From: Aureispira sp. CCB-QB1
GTDB lineage: Bacteria; Bacteroidota; Bacteroidia; Chitinophagales; Saprospiraceae
DNA length: 64,000 bases
Assembly: GCF_000724545.1 (NCBI RefSeq)
Contig: NZ_JHBV01000041.1
Span: forward strand, 62,001 to 126,000
Direction of reading: 5' to 3'
Below, one piece after another: positions 34,270 through 42,939 of this stretch. Each line of letters begins with the position of its first letter. Position 1 is the stretch's first letter. Made by a program: the position numbers and the translations under genes. The notes under the pieces were generated by a model, which had not been told where the DNA came from, made no database searches, and worked only from the letters and a program-made list of their open reading frames with translations.

Positions 34270-34307
34270 GTCAAACACAACAAACCACTGTAAATTGACG
34301 CCTTTAT

Positions 34308-34691
34308 TTATTTTTTAGAAGCAGAAGAATGCTTTTTTCCCAAAATTGCCTTTTCTTTCGCTAGCGTATCCATTACAGCTTGATATAGAGAATCTAAGGC
34401 TGGAGGGTTGGTAAAATAAGCATGCATACTTTGATTGAATACTGCTGTATCTACCTTATGTATTCTAAATATTTCACCATAATATAATCGAGCTAAACTA
34501 TCCTTCTCTCGTCTATCCACAATTTCTGTCAACAAAGCTTCTGCTACATGAATATCTTTGAGAATAGGAATAAGTTCGTCATCACTCAATAATGGTTCTA
34601 CTACGGGAACCTCTCGAAAGCAACCAGAAAAGAGTATGACTACTAGTGTAGCCATACTCCATAACTTTCTGTATGTTGTTCCTCTTAACAA
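34308..34691 (-). CDS. DUF4296 lipoprotein
   Basis: 127 residues if started at the TTG at 34691, which gives a basic n-region (RGTTYRKLW) before the hydrophobic core and the lipobox LFSGC. An ATG at 34655 would leave a very short signal without basic residues, so the TTG is preferred. The mature part has the DUF4296 pattern: LIPILKDIHVAEALLTEIVDRREKD and ARLYYGEIFRIHKVDTAVFNQSM. These are small helical lipoproteins specific to Bacteroidota with no known role. It lies 9 bases downstream of glutamine synthetase and may share its transcript. Confidence 0.8.
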   Translation of the reverse strand: MLRGTTYRKLWSMATLVVILFSGCFREVPVVEPLLSDDELIPILKDIHVAEALLTEIVDRREKDSLARLYYGEIFRIHKVDTAVFNQSMHAYFTNPPALDSLYQAVMDTLAKEKAILGKKHSSASKK

Positions 34692-34700
34692 GTTTTATTT

Positions 34701-36878
34701 TTATCTTAAGAATAATAATTCACGGTATTTAACCAATGGCCAAAGCTCATCGTCTACCAATTGCTCTAAATCGTCTGCTGCATTACGCAACGTTTCCATA
34801 ATTGGTTTTACCTCATCACAGTAAGCAAAAGCTTTTTCTCTAGAATCCAACAAACTCGCTTTTTCACGTTCGTCCTTCATCTTATACGCACAATCTCTAA
34901 TTGTGTTCACATAAGTAGCAATGTCTTTCACTAAGCCCAATTGCGCAGCATAACTCTCCTCTCCTAAGCCTAAATCTTTCAATGCACGGATATTTTCCAT
35001 CAGTATATTTTGATAATGTACTGCTACCGGCAAAATTTGATTCATACACATTTCAGCCATAGTACGCGACTCAATTTGAAGCTTTAATACGTATTCCTCC
35101 AAGCGAACTTCATAATGTGCGTGTAATTCTTCTTCTGACAATACCCCTGATTCCACAAATAACGCTTTAGTCGCTTCTGCCGAGTATGTTTCTAATGCTC
35201 TAGGTGTATCCCCATGGTTGCCCAACCCTCTACGAGCAGCTTCATCTCTCCATTCGTCGCTGTAACCATCTCCTTCGAATCGAATGCTCTTAGATTCGTG
35301 AATGTAGTTCTTTAAAACTAACAAAACAGCTTGATCTTTAGGCGTATTATTAGCCATCAAGATTTGAACATCTTGATAAAACTCTTTTAACTGTTTACCA
35401 ACAATCATATTCATAACAGCCATTGGAGCAGCACAGTTGACCGTAGAACCAGCCATACGAATTTCAAATTTATTGCCAGTAAAAGCAAAAGGCGATGTAC
35501 GATTTCTATCCGTATTATCTAACTCCAAATTAGGAATTTTGCTCAATAAATTTAGCACTGTTTTTACCCCATCATCTGTTACATCAACTCCTTTTTCAAT
35601 TTCGTCCAATACTTTTGTTAAAGCATCTCCGATAAATACCGAAATGATAGCAGGCGGTGCCTCATTGGCTCCCAGACGATGGTCATTAGAAGCAGAAGTA
35701 ACACTTGCACGCAAAATATCTGCATACTTATAAACGGCTTGAATAGTATTGACAAAGAATGTCAAAAACTGTAAATTCTTGCCTGGTTCTTTTCCTGGAG
35801 AAAGTAAATTCTTTCCAGTGTTTGTTGCTACCGACCAGTTGTTGTGTTTTCCAGATCCGTTTACCCCAGCATAAGGTTTTTCATGGAACAAGACACGCAT
35901 TTTGTGACGAATAGCAACACGTTCCATAATGTCCATCAACAACTGATTATGATCTACAGCAATGTTGACATCTTCATAAATTGGTGCAAACTCATACTGA
36001 CAAGGAGCTACCTCATTATGACGCGTGCGTAGTGGAATTCCCAACTTGTAACATTCTTGTTCCAAATCTGTCATATAAGCATATACACGCTCTGGAATTG
36101 TTCCAAAATAATGATCATCCAACTGTTGCCCTTTAGGAGCCAAACGTCCCAATAATGTCCGTCCTGTCATGACCAAATCTTGGCGCGCATTAAACAATGC
36201 TTCATCCAACAAGAAATACTCTTGCTCCCACCCTAGTGTTACCGAAATTTTTGTAATGTTAGCATCAAACAATTGACAAACATCAACCGCAGAACGCTCC
36301 AAAAATGCCTGTGATTTTAATAGAGGCAATTTATAATCTAAAGACTGCCCACCATAGGTTACAAAAATAGTTGGAATACAAAGTGTTTTCTGATTGTTAA
36401 CATCCAAGATAAATGCAGGTGAAGTTGGATCCCAAGCGGTATAACCTCTTGCTTCAAAAGTTGTTCTCAATCCTCCTCCTGGAAAACTAGAACCATCTGG
36501 TTCTTGTTGTACCAGTTCATTTCCTGTAAACTCCTCAATTGCTTCCCCGTCTGAGTTTAGCGTAAAAAAAGAATCATGCTTTTCAGCAGTACGCCCTGTC
36601 AATGGCTGAAACCAATGCGCATAATGGGTAACGCCTTTACTTAGTGCCCATTTTTTCATGGATTCTGCAACATGGTCTGCCAAATCTCTATCCAAGTTAT
36701 CGCCTGCATCTATAATTCCTCTAAATTTTTTGTACAGTTTAGGTGCGAGATACTGCTTCATAGTGACATCACTAAAAACATTGCAACCAAACATTTCTGA
36801 AACATTGGAAGATAAAGGAGCCGTTGTGAATTTTTTACGGTTGGATAACAGATCTAAAGCTTTAAATCTACTGTTCAT
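34701..36878 (-). CDS. glnN: Glutamine synthetase type III
   Basis: Makes glutamine from glutamate, ammonia and ATP; cytoplasmic dodecamer. The length, 725 residues, and N-terminus (NVFSDVTMKQYLAPKLYKKF) are those of GSIII, not GSI or GSII. Seen in order: HWFQPLTGRTAEKHDSF, the active-site region GWEQEYFLLDE, RHNEVAPCQYEFAPIYED, GVNGSGKHNNWSVAT, and SNDHRLGANEAPPAIISVF with NRTSPFAFTGNKFEIR. GSIII is the usual form in Bacteroidota. A -7 box lies 68 bases upstream. A DUF4296 gene follows after 9 bases. Confidence 0.96.
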   Translation of the reverse strand: MNSRFKALDLLSNRKKFTTAPLSSNVSEMFGCNVFSDVTMKQYLAPKLYKKFRGIIDAGDNLDRDLADHVAESMKKWALSKGVTHYAHWFQPLTGRTAEKHDSFFTLNSDGEAIEEFTGNELVQQEPDGSSFPGGGLRTTFEARGYTAWDPTSPAFILDVNNQKTLCIPTIFVTYGGQSLDYKLPLLKSQAFLERSAVDVCQLFDANITKISVTLGWEQEYFLLDEALFNARQDLVMTGRTLLGRLAPKGQQLDDHYFGTIPERVYAYMTDLEQECYKLGIPLRTRHNEVAPCQYEFAPIYEDVNIAVDHNQLLMDIMERVAIRHKMRVLFHEKPYAGVNGSGKHNNWSVATNTGKNLLSPGKEPGKNLQFLTFFVNTIQAVYKYADILRASVTSASNDHRLGANEAPPAIISVFIGDALTKVLDEIEKGVDVTDDGVKTVLNLLSKIPNLELDNTDRNRTSPFAFTGNKFEIRMAGSTVNCAAPMAVMNMIVGKQLKEFYQDVQILMANNTPKDQAVLLVLKNYIHESKSIRFEGDGYSDEWRDEAARRGLGNHGDTPRALETYSAEATKALFVESGVLSEEELHAHYEVRLEEYVLKLQIESRTMAEMCMNQILPVAVHYQNILMENIRALKDLGLGEESYAAQLGLVKDIATYVNTIRDCAYKMKDEREKASLLDSREKAFAYCDEVKPIMETLRNAADDLEQLVDDELWPLVKYRELLFLR

Positions 36879-36945
36879 GATTTTGATGAATTTTTTTAAA
36901 ATAGGTCTATAAACCTACTTAGGTGAAAATTACTTAATTTTGGCG

Positions 36946-36953
36946 CAAATGTA
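36946..36953 (-). promoter_or_regulatory. -7 box of the glutamine synthetase gene
   Basis: On the minus strand this reads TACATTTG, an exact TAnnTTTG match, with the start codon 68 bases downstream. No good -33 element is visible. Confidence 0.5.
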
Positions 36954-37043
36954 ATGAATTTGTTACTTAAAAAGAGGCTTATTGCTAACTAATTAAAAAT
37001 TATTTTTTAGTCTATTTTCTTATTCCAAGAACACGGCAACAAT

Positions 37044-37505
37044 CTACTTTATCAAATCATAATGAGGGACTTCTTCTAAAAATTCAAATGTTTTTTCTTC
37101 TTGGTTTATCAGTGAACAGTAATTAACAGGACCATTAGTTACTAATAAATAAGGCACCTTTAACGTCATATTATACTGTGCAATTTGGTGAAACACCTTA
37201 TTGTCCACTTTTACTTTAGCAGATTTACATTCTACTAATAACGCAGGCTCTAACGCTTTATTAAAAACCAAAATATCGCAACGCTTGGTCATGGTATTAA
37301 CTTCTAGTCCCATTTCTGAACGAATTCTATTCTTAGGATAACCTTTTTCCTCTACCAAGTAGTGCAAGATTAGCTGTCGCACGATCTCTTCAGGAGTTAA
37401 CACTAGGTATTTTTTACGAATCAATCCTAAGATGTATTTCTGGTTATTTGTGTATTTGATTTCTAACCTCGATTGGTATTTTAACAAATCTATTTTTAAT
37501 AACAT
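37044..37505 (-). CDS. Stand-alone HsdR-N-like (PD-(D/E)xK) protein
   Basis: 153 residues resembling the N-terminal nuclease domain of type I restriction subunit HsdR. PEEIVRQLILHYLVEEKGYP leads in, and the nuclease-fold core is RCDILVFNKALEPALLVECKSAKV, with Asp, then Glu-x-Lys (ECK) as the expected metal-binding set. A conserved glutamine follows in FHQIAQYNMTLKVPYLLVTNG. This short form is common in Bacteroidota and stands alone; no HsdM, HsdS or helicase domain is near, so restriction is unlikely and its cleavage target, if any, is unknown. Confidence 0.85.
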   Translation of the reverse strand: MLLKIDLLKYQSRLEIKYTNNQKYILGLIRKKYLVLTPEEIVRQLILHYLVEEKGYPKNRIRSEMGLEVNTMTKRCDILVFNKALEPALLVECKSAKVKVDNKVFHQIAQYNMTLKVPYLLVTNGPVNYCSLINQEEKTFEFLEEVPHYDLIK

Positions 37506-37960
37506 TAAATCTATTTTTTAATAGTCTACTCCCCCATGAACAGCGCCTATCCAGAATGTTCTAGGTTAAATACAGCGCTAAAGCTGTCATTCGTCGCAAA
37601 AAACAATATAAGTTTTTTAATTATAGTATCATTGCCTTATCAAATTTTGGTTGTTGATTCTGTGTGCAATCGCAAATAAAAGACTCCCATCTATTTTATT
37701 TGATAGTAATACCTAAGAAATGCTATTTAGCTACTTGATAGGCTTCCTTAGCAACTTTGCACCTATTACTTCTTCTAAAAATCACTTAAACTTTATTAAT
37801 TAATCTCAAAAATATTCTATACCAAGCACGAATCTAATTTAATCCATCAAAAGATGCGCACATTGATTTCAAAAGCTAATTTAATTGTTTTTGAAGCATC
37901 CTTATTATAAGTATTCATCCTTAATTTTTATTTAATTCATATTAACATTTTAATTAAAAA
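37506..37960. other. Intergenic stretch upstream of Kre9-like gene
   Basis: About 455 AT-rich bases. The word ACAGCGCTAAAGCTGT near 37571 can form a five-bp hairpin. No repeat-family copy, RNA gene or consensus promoter is seen. Confidence 0.35.
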
Positions 37961-39229
37961 ATGAAAAGTACATTAAAATTCAATTGCAGCAATTATTTAT
38001 TCATATTCTTTTTTATAATTAGCATTAATAATAATGGTGAGGCGCAATTTGGGCAAAGACCATTTATTAATATAACCAATCCAACTGCCAGTACTGTTTG
38101 GGTAAAGGGGCAAACGATAGACATCGAATGGGACGATAATATTTCTTCTGATGTTAGAATTCTCCTCTACCGTGGGACTACACCAATTACTTACATTTCT
38201 AACGGCACACCTAGCGATGGATCTTTTAGTTATACTGTTCCCAATAGTTTTGTTTCAGCCAATGATTATAGAATTAGAATCTTTAATATTAGTGGCACTA
38301 ATGTTTTTGATTATAGCGACTTCTTTACAATTTCTAATCCTCCCAATATTACTGTCACGAATCCGAATACTGGCACTGTTTGGGAAAAAGGGACAACTCA
38401 AGCAATACAGTGGGCAGACAATATCCCTTCTAATGTCAAAATACTTTTATTTCGTGGTTCTAATTTAGAAGCAACCTTATTTAATAGCACCCCTAGTGAT
38501 GGTTCCGCAATTTATTTTGTTCCTTTTAACTTGCCAAGTGCCAACAACTATAGAATTCGAATTGTAGATGTATCTAACTCAAATGTTTTTGGTATCAGTA
38601 ATTTCTTTACCATCACACTTAGTCCTACAATTACAATAAGTAACCCTACTTCTAATACAGTCTGGACAAAAGGGCAAAATCAGACAATACAATGGACAAG
38701 CAATATTGCAGCTAATGCAAATATGAGAATTAATTTATACGAAGGAGGCAACTTAGTTTCTCAAATAGCTAATTTTATACCCAATACAGGATCTTTTACA
38801 TATTCGGTACCTAATACCTTAAATAGTTCCTCTGTTTACCGTCTCCAAATTTACGAGATAGGCAACTCTGCGTCCGCCACTTATAGCGATTTCTTCACAA
38901 TTGACGACAACAATACCAAACGCCTAACAAATCCTAAGCCTTCTCATTTAGAGAACATAAAAAAAACAGACCTAATTCAGTCACTTACACTTAATCCAAA
39001 CCCTCAACTTTCAGGCGCAACATCTACCATTACAATCGGTGTCAATCAAACAAGTTCGGCTATACTGCTTATTTCTGATCTTTCAGGTAAAATGATTGGC
39101 AAACAGGCGCTTCATTTGACTGAAGGAAACAATCAAGTAAACCTTAAGCCAATCCTAGAAAAAGGAGTATACTTTGTTTCTATTCAAACTCCAAGTGCTA
39201 CTAAAAGTTTGAAATTAGTTATAGAATAA
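37961..39229 (+). CDS. Secreted protein with three Kre9-like repeats and type IX sorting domain
   Basis: 422 residues: a signal peptide to GEAQFG, then three repeats of about 95 residues each. Each opens like ITNPTASTVWVKGQTIDIEW and carries VRILLYRG and YRIRIFNIS, with an end like YSDFFTI. This pattern is that of the Kre9/KNH (Ser-Thr-rich anchored) domain. A linker of about 25 residues leads to a type A C-terminal sorting domain (SLTLNPNP, ISDLSGKMIGKQALHL, EKGVYFVSIQ, KSLKLVIE), so export over the outer membrane by the type IX system is predicted. Likely a cell-surface or released adhesin-like or matrix protein; partner unknown. Confidence 0.88.
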   Translation: MKSTLKFNCSNYLFIFFFIISINNNGEAQFGQRPFINITNPTASTVWVKGQTIDIEWDDNISSDVRILLYRGTTPITYISNGTPSDGSFSYTVPNSFVSANDYRIRIFNISGTNVFDYSDFFTISNPPNITVTNPNTGTVWEKGTTQAIQWADNIPSNVKILLFRGSNLEATLFNSTPSDGSAIYFVPFNLPSANNYRIRIVDVSNSNVFGISNFFTITLSPTITISNPTSNTVWTKGQNQTIQWTSNIAANANMRINLYEGGNLVSQIANFIPNTGSFTYSVPNTLNSSSVYRLQIYEIGNSASATYSDFFTIDDNNTKRLTNPKPSHLENIKKTDLIQSLTLNPNPQLSGATSTITIGVNQTSSAILLISDLSGKMIGKQALHLTEGNNQVNLKPILEKGVYFVSIQTPSATKSLKLVIE

Positions 39230-39284
39230 CTCTAAGCAAAGGCAAGCACTACTACTTTAAAATTCTAATTTATGGGTTAACTTC

Positions 39285-39317
39285 AAGAGGCATTGAATTT
39301 AATATCAATTGCCTCTT
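39285..39317 (+). terminator. Probable terminator of the Kre9-like gene
   Basis: AAGAGGCATTGA and TCAATTGCCTCTT pair with one bulged base around an eight-base loop. The following sequence (GTTATATTAT) is only weakly T-rich. Confidence 0.55.
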
Positions 39318-39326
39318 GTTATATTA

Positions 39327-39531
39327 TAGTAGTTCGTAGTACTACTACTCCATAGTGCTTCACAAATAGTTCTCCTACGCTGCTCACACAAGCCTACTCG
39401 ACAAGCCTTGCTAACAAAAAAACAAAAAAGAACCTCCATACGAACCTGGCAATCAAAAAAATTAGCACAAAAGGCAACACAACTGCAACTTACTAAATTG
39501 CAACAAAGTAAAGTTTTCCAACAAATGATTG
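39327..39531. repeat. Decayed copy of the TAGTTCGTTG palindromic repeat
   Basis: The left end is TAGTTCGTAG and the right end CAACAAATGA. In between, TTAGCACAAAAGGCAACACA and ACTTACTAAATTGCAACAAA match the inner loop region (ACACAAAACGCAACAAA) of intact copies. Many point changes show that it is old. Confidence 0.55.
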
Positions 39532-39566
39532 ATTTAGAGTACTACTTCAAAAATTCACAACAAAGG

Positions 39567-39598
39567 TTGTATTAATCTTCAAAGAATTTTTATATTTG
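39567..39598 (+). promoter_or_regulatory. queA promoter
   Basis: TTGT at 39567-39570 and the exact -7 box TATATTTG at 39591-39598 are 20 bases apart. The leader would be about 115 bases. Confidence 0.6.
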
Positions 39599-39721
39599 CG
39601 ACTATTGCTATTCAAAAGGTAATTTCCCTCCCCTCTAAAAATAGCGTATACTACTATAATATTTCAAGTCTAAAAAGGCAAAATATTAACTTTAGAATTA
39701 AACAGAATATACTATTCAAAC

Positions 39722-40780
39722 ATGAAACTATCGCAGTTTAACTTTAACCTTCCGAGTAAACTTATTGCTGAATATCCTGCTGAGCGTAGAGACGAATCTA
39801 GATTAATGGTCGTTAATCGAGCTGAAGGAACAATATCTCATCATATTTTTAGAGACATTCTTGACTTTTTTGATGATGGGGATTGCTTTATTTTAAATAA
39901 CACCAAAGTGTTCCCTGCTCGTTTGTATGGTCAAAAGGAAAAAACAGGTGCTAGAATTGAGGTTTTCTTGCTTCGTGAATTGAACGAAGAAATGAAGTTG
40001 TGGGATGTATTGGTTGATCCTGCTCGTAAAATCCGTGTGGGTAATAAATTGTACTTCAACGATGAAAATGGTGCTGAAATTTTGGTAGCAGAGGTTGTTG
40101 ACAACACAACATCAAGAGGTAGAACTATTCGTTTCCTTTACGATGGTAGTGACGAAGAATTCAAAGCACATTTGGACAAACTAGGTCATACACCATTGCC
40201 AAAATACATCAATAGACCTGCCGAGGACTTGGACAAAGAGCGTTACCAAACTATTTACGCCTCTGAAGTAGGTGCTGTTGCTGCTCCTACAGCTGGCTTG
40301 CACATGAGTCCAGAAGTCATGAAACGCTTAGAGATCAAAGGAATCAATTTTGCTACTTTGACGCTTCATGTTGGTTTAGGTACTTTTCGCAGCATTGAAG
40401 TAGAAGACTTGTCAAAGCACAAAATGGATGCAGAATACTTCAAAATTGATCAAGCTACTTGTGATTTAGTTAACAATACGATCAAAAATGGTGGTAAGCG
40501 TTGCGCTGTAGGAACAACATCTATGCGTTCTATTGAGTCGGCTGTTTCTGCGCACGAAATGCTGAAGCCTGCTGAAGGTTGGACAAATAAATTTATCTTC
40601 CCTCCTTACAATTTTAGTATTGCAGATTCTATGATTACTAATTTCCATTTACCAAAGTCTAGCTTGGCTATTATGGTTTGTGCTTTTGGTGGTTATGACT
40701 TAATTATGGAAGCTTACGAAGAAGCTATTAAAGAAGAATATCGCTTCTTTAGTTACGGAGATGCTATGTTGATTATCTAA
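39722..40780 (+). CDS. queA: S-adenosylmethionine:tRNA ribosyltransferase-isomerase
   Basis: Moves and rearranges the ribose of SAM onto 7-aminomethyl-7-deazaguanine in tRNA, the step that makes epoxyqueuosine. Motifs: [20 protein letters not shown] at the N-terminus, [47 protein letters not shown] and [10 protein letters not shown] near the end. The length, 352 residues, is normal. No other queuosine genes are beside it. It has its own promoter and terminator. Confidence 0.96.
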   Translation: MKLSQFNFNLPSKLIAEYPAERRDESRLMVVNRAEGTISHHIFRDILDFFDDGDCFILNNTKVFPARLYGQKEKTGARIEVFLLRELNEEMKLWDVLVDPARKIRVGNKLYFNDENGAEILVAEVVDNTTSRGRTIRFLYDGSDEEFKAHLDKLGHTPLPKYINRPAEDLDKERYQTIYASEVGAVAAPTAGLHMSPEVMKRLEIKGINFATLTLHVGLGTFRSIEVEDLSKHKMDAEYFKIDQATCDLVNNTIKNGGKRCAVGTTSMRSIESAVSAHEMLKPAEGWTNKFIFPPYNFSIADSMITNFHLPKSSLAIMVCAFGGYDLIMEAYEEAIKEEYRFFSYGDAMLII

Positions 40781-40818
40781 TTCGAAAGCTTTTCGGAACT
40801 AATAAGAACAATATATTA

Positions 40819-40849
40819 AAGACTGCTTTAAATAAAGCGGTCTTTTTTT
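40819..40849 (+). terminator. Terminator of queA
   Basis: The stem AAGACTGCTTT/AAAGCGGTCTT (one G-T pair) with loop AAAT is followed by a run of T. The same T-run supplies the -33 TTTG of the next promoter. Confidence 0.85.
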
Positions 40850-40878
40850 GTTATACCCAAACAACAACGGTATTTTTG
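40847..40878 (+). promoter_or_regulatory. Promoter of the META-like lipoprotein gene
   Basis: TTTG at 40847-40850 and TATTTTTG at 40871-40878 are 20 bases apart, both exact. The -33 lies in the T-run of the queA terminator. Confidence 0.65.
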
Positions 40879-40916
40879 CATTAGACACAAATTTAAACCA
40901 TCAACGACTATAAATT

Positions 40917-41717
40917 ATGATAACACTAAGAAAACATATCTTCTTTTTCTTTCTATGCACGTTGTTGCTAAATGCTTGCAACAAAAAAGGAACTGTTGAC
41001 AAAGCAACTACTTCTTCCTCAAAAACTGAAAAAACCGTTAGCCCAGTTGGTACTTGGACTGTCATTAGTTTTCCAAGTAACACCCAAGAAACTCCAAATC
41101 AAAAATCTTATGTTGTTCATTTTGACGCTGATAATTCGATGGGGTTGACGTTAGATGTCAATACTTGCGGTACCTCTTACAAAGTCAAAGATGGGATGCT
41201 CACCTTTCAAGAAGGTATGACTTGCACAGAAGCTTGTTGCGATAGCAAAGAAGCTAATTTCTTGACCAGCCAATTTAAAGGAAGCCTACACTATTCTATT
41301 GAGGGCAGTCTTATGACGATAAAAACAGATAAAGGAGATATCAAATTGATCAACAATAAAGATGGTATCATAGGCACTTCTTGGACTGCTATGAGTTATA
41401 AAAATTTTAAGAGTGATAATCTCACAAAATTTGAAAAAACCTATCGTTTGAGTTTTGATAAAAAACGAATGATGCTAAACTTAGATGTCAATACTTGCAA
41501 TACCAATATCAACTACCTGCCACAGATTTCTACATTTGAACTTCCTGATGGGATGGGATGTACCCGAAAATGTTGTGACAGCAAGGAAGGTATTGCTTTG
41601 ATGAATGCATTAAAAGGAAGAATTACGTACCAAAAAACCGATAATCAATTAACTTTAAATACAGCAACACAAGAAATTAATTTTGTCCTCTACAAAGAAA
41701 TTTCTAAAGAAGAATAA
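40917..41717 (+). CDS. Lipoprotein with two META/HslJ-like repeats and paired cysteine motifs
   Basis: 266 residues; the lipobox is LLLNAC. Two repeats of about 110 residues each open with GTWTVISF or GTSWTAMSY, then a LDVNTC strand. Each has a Cys cluster, GMTCTEACCDSKE and GMGCTRKCCDSKE, and ends in a LTLNT-type strand. The layout is that of META domains (small beta proteins often linked to heat or stress tolerance in lipoproteins), here duplicated inside one chain. The CxxxCC set is unusual and may bind metal or form disulfides. Role unknown. Confidence 0.75.
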   Translation: MITLRKHIFFFFLCTLLLNACNKKGTVDKATTSSSKTEKTVSPVGTWTVISFPSNTQETPNQKSYVVHFDADNSMGLTLDVNTCGTSYKVKDGMLTFQEGMTCTEACCDSKEANFLTSQFKGSLHYSIEGSLMTIKTDKGDIKLINNKDGIIGTSWTAMSYKNFKSDNLTKFEKTYRLSFDKKRMMLNLDVNTCNTNINYLPQISTFELPDGMGCTRKCCDSKEGIALMNALKGRITYQKTDNQLTLNTATQEINFVLYKEISKEE

Positions 41718-41785
41718 GAGAAACTCTGACATGGTTACTTTTGACTTATTTAATGGTTGATTAACCGTTCCACCTTATATTTTAA

Positions 41786-41857
41786 TACTTCGTTGCTTTT
41801 TTAGTTTTTCTATGAACCAAAAAACTCTTGGGGTAAAACATAAAAAGCAATGGAGTA
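41786..41857. repeat. Short TACTC-ended hairpin repeat
   Basis: TACTTCGTTGCTTTTT (41786-41801) and AAAAAGCAATGGAGTA (41842-41857) are inverted with two mismatches. The ends are like those of the 60053-60192 copy, so this is a short member of the family. It lies in the leader of thiG. Confidence 0.65.
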
Positions 41858-41993
41858 ATGATATTTGTAATTTATAAATAGTCATCCCTTAACTACTCTT
41901 TCTAGGTTGAAGAATTATTACTCCTTAACCAACTCATGTTAAGTGGATACAAATTAGATCAAGAAAAGTTGTTGAGTCAACATATTCAAACTT

Positions 41994-42761
41994 ATGCAAG
42001 CACTAACAATCGCAGACAAAACGCTTCAGTCTAGATTATTTACAGGCACTGGCAAGTTTGCCTCTAGCTTAATGATGAGAGATGCTTTATTAGCATCTGA
42101 ATCTGAATTGGTCACCGTTGCCTTAAAGCGAGTAGACATTAAAAATGAAGAAGATGATATTTTAACTCATCTAAATCATCCTCATATTCATCTGTTGCCG
42201 AATACTTCAGGAGCTCGAACCGCCAAAGAAGCTGTTTTTGCTGCTCAATTGGCGCGCGAGGCCTTGGAAACAAACTGGCTAAAGTTAGAAATACACCCAG
42301 ATCCTAAATACTTAATGCCTGATCCGATTGAGACACTACTTGCAGCAGAAGAATTGGTTAAATTAGGGTTTGTAGTATTGCCTTATGTGCACGCCGACCC
42401 TGTTCTTTGCAAACGACTAGAAGAAGTTGGGACACAAGCCGTCATGCCTTTAGGCTCTCCAATTGGTAGCAACAAAGGTTTAAAAACAATTGACTTTTTA
42501 GAAATTATCATCGAACAGGCCAATGTCCCTGTTATTGTAGATGCAGGCATTGGAAGTCCCTCAGATGCTGCGAAGGCTATGGAATTGGGTGCAGATGCTG
42601 TTTTGGTGAATACGGCTATTGCTGTTTCTGATAATCCAATTGAAATGGCCAAAGCGTTTAAACTAGGCGTTGAAGCTGGTAGAATGGCTTATGAGGCTCG
42701 ATTGGCAAGCCCATTCAACCATGCCAATGCAAGCAGTCCTTTGACTTCTTTTCTGGACTAG
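41994..42761 (+). CDS. thiG: Thiazole synthase
   Basis: Joins 1-deoxyxylulose 5-phosphate, dehydroglycine and ThiS-thiocarboxylate into the thiazole of thiamine. The (beta/alpha)8 pattern is clear: [12 protein letters not shown] at the start, [12 protein letters not shown], the Schiff-base lysine in [37 protein letters not shown] and [11 protein letters not shown] at the phosphate site. Length 255 is normal. It stands alone: no thiS, thiF, thiH/O, thiC or thiE is next to it, and no THI-box (TPP riboswitch) words are seen upstream. Confidence 0.95.
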   Translation: MQALTIADKTLQSRLFTGTGKFASSLMMRDALLASESELVTVALKRVDIKNEEDDILTHLNHPHIHLLPNTSGARTAKEAVFAAQLAREALETNWLKLEIHPDPKYLMPDPIETLLAAEELVKLGFVVLPYVHADPVLCKRLEEVGTQAVMPLGSPIGSNKGLKTIDFLEIIIEQANVPVIVDAGIGSPSDAAKAMELGADAVLVNTAIAVSDNPIEMAKAFKLGVEAGRMAYEARLASPFNHANASSPLTSFLD

Positions 42762-42790
42762 TTCGTTCAATAACACACTTTTTTGCAAGA

Positions 42791-42821
42791 AGTAGGTATT
42801 CTTAAAAATAGAATATCTACT
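42791..42821 (+). terminator. Terminator-like hairpin after thiG
   Basis: The stem AGTAGGTATTCT/AGAATATCTACT (one G-T pair) with loop TAAAAAT is followed by CTTT, so it is a moderate terminator about 30 bases after the stop. Confidence 0.6.
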
Positions 42822-42825
42822 CTTT

Positions 42826-42869
42826 AGTAGTTAGCTACGGTGCTACTTCATGGTTTCAACGAACTATTG
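42826..42869 (+). repeat. Right-end copy of the TAGTTCGTTG repeat
   Basis: AGTTAGCTACGGTGCTACTT then CATGGTTTCAACGAACTATT is the right arm of the family with the CAACGAACTA end intact at 42857-42866. The left part is missing. Confidence 0.6.
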
Positions 42870-42939
42870 CTCTTATAAAATCATTCCTTATCATTAAGCA
42901 TTATCAAATATTAGAAAATGTTTATTAACTAATAAGAAC

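Noticed and set aside
37044-37505. Type I restriction system
   Set aside because: Only the N-terminal nuclease-like domain is present; no helicase, HsdM or HsdS is found nearby.
41718-41993. TPP riboswitch upstream of thiG
   Set aside because: The conserved CTGAGA and ACCTGA words with the expected spacing are not present; only a repeat hairpin is seen.
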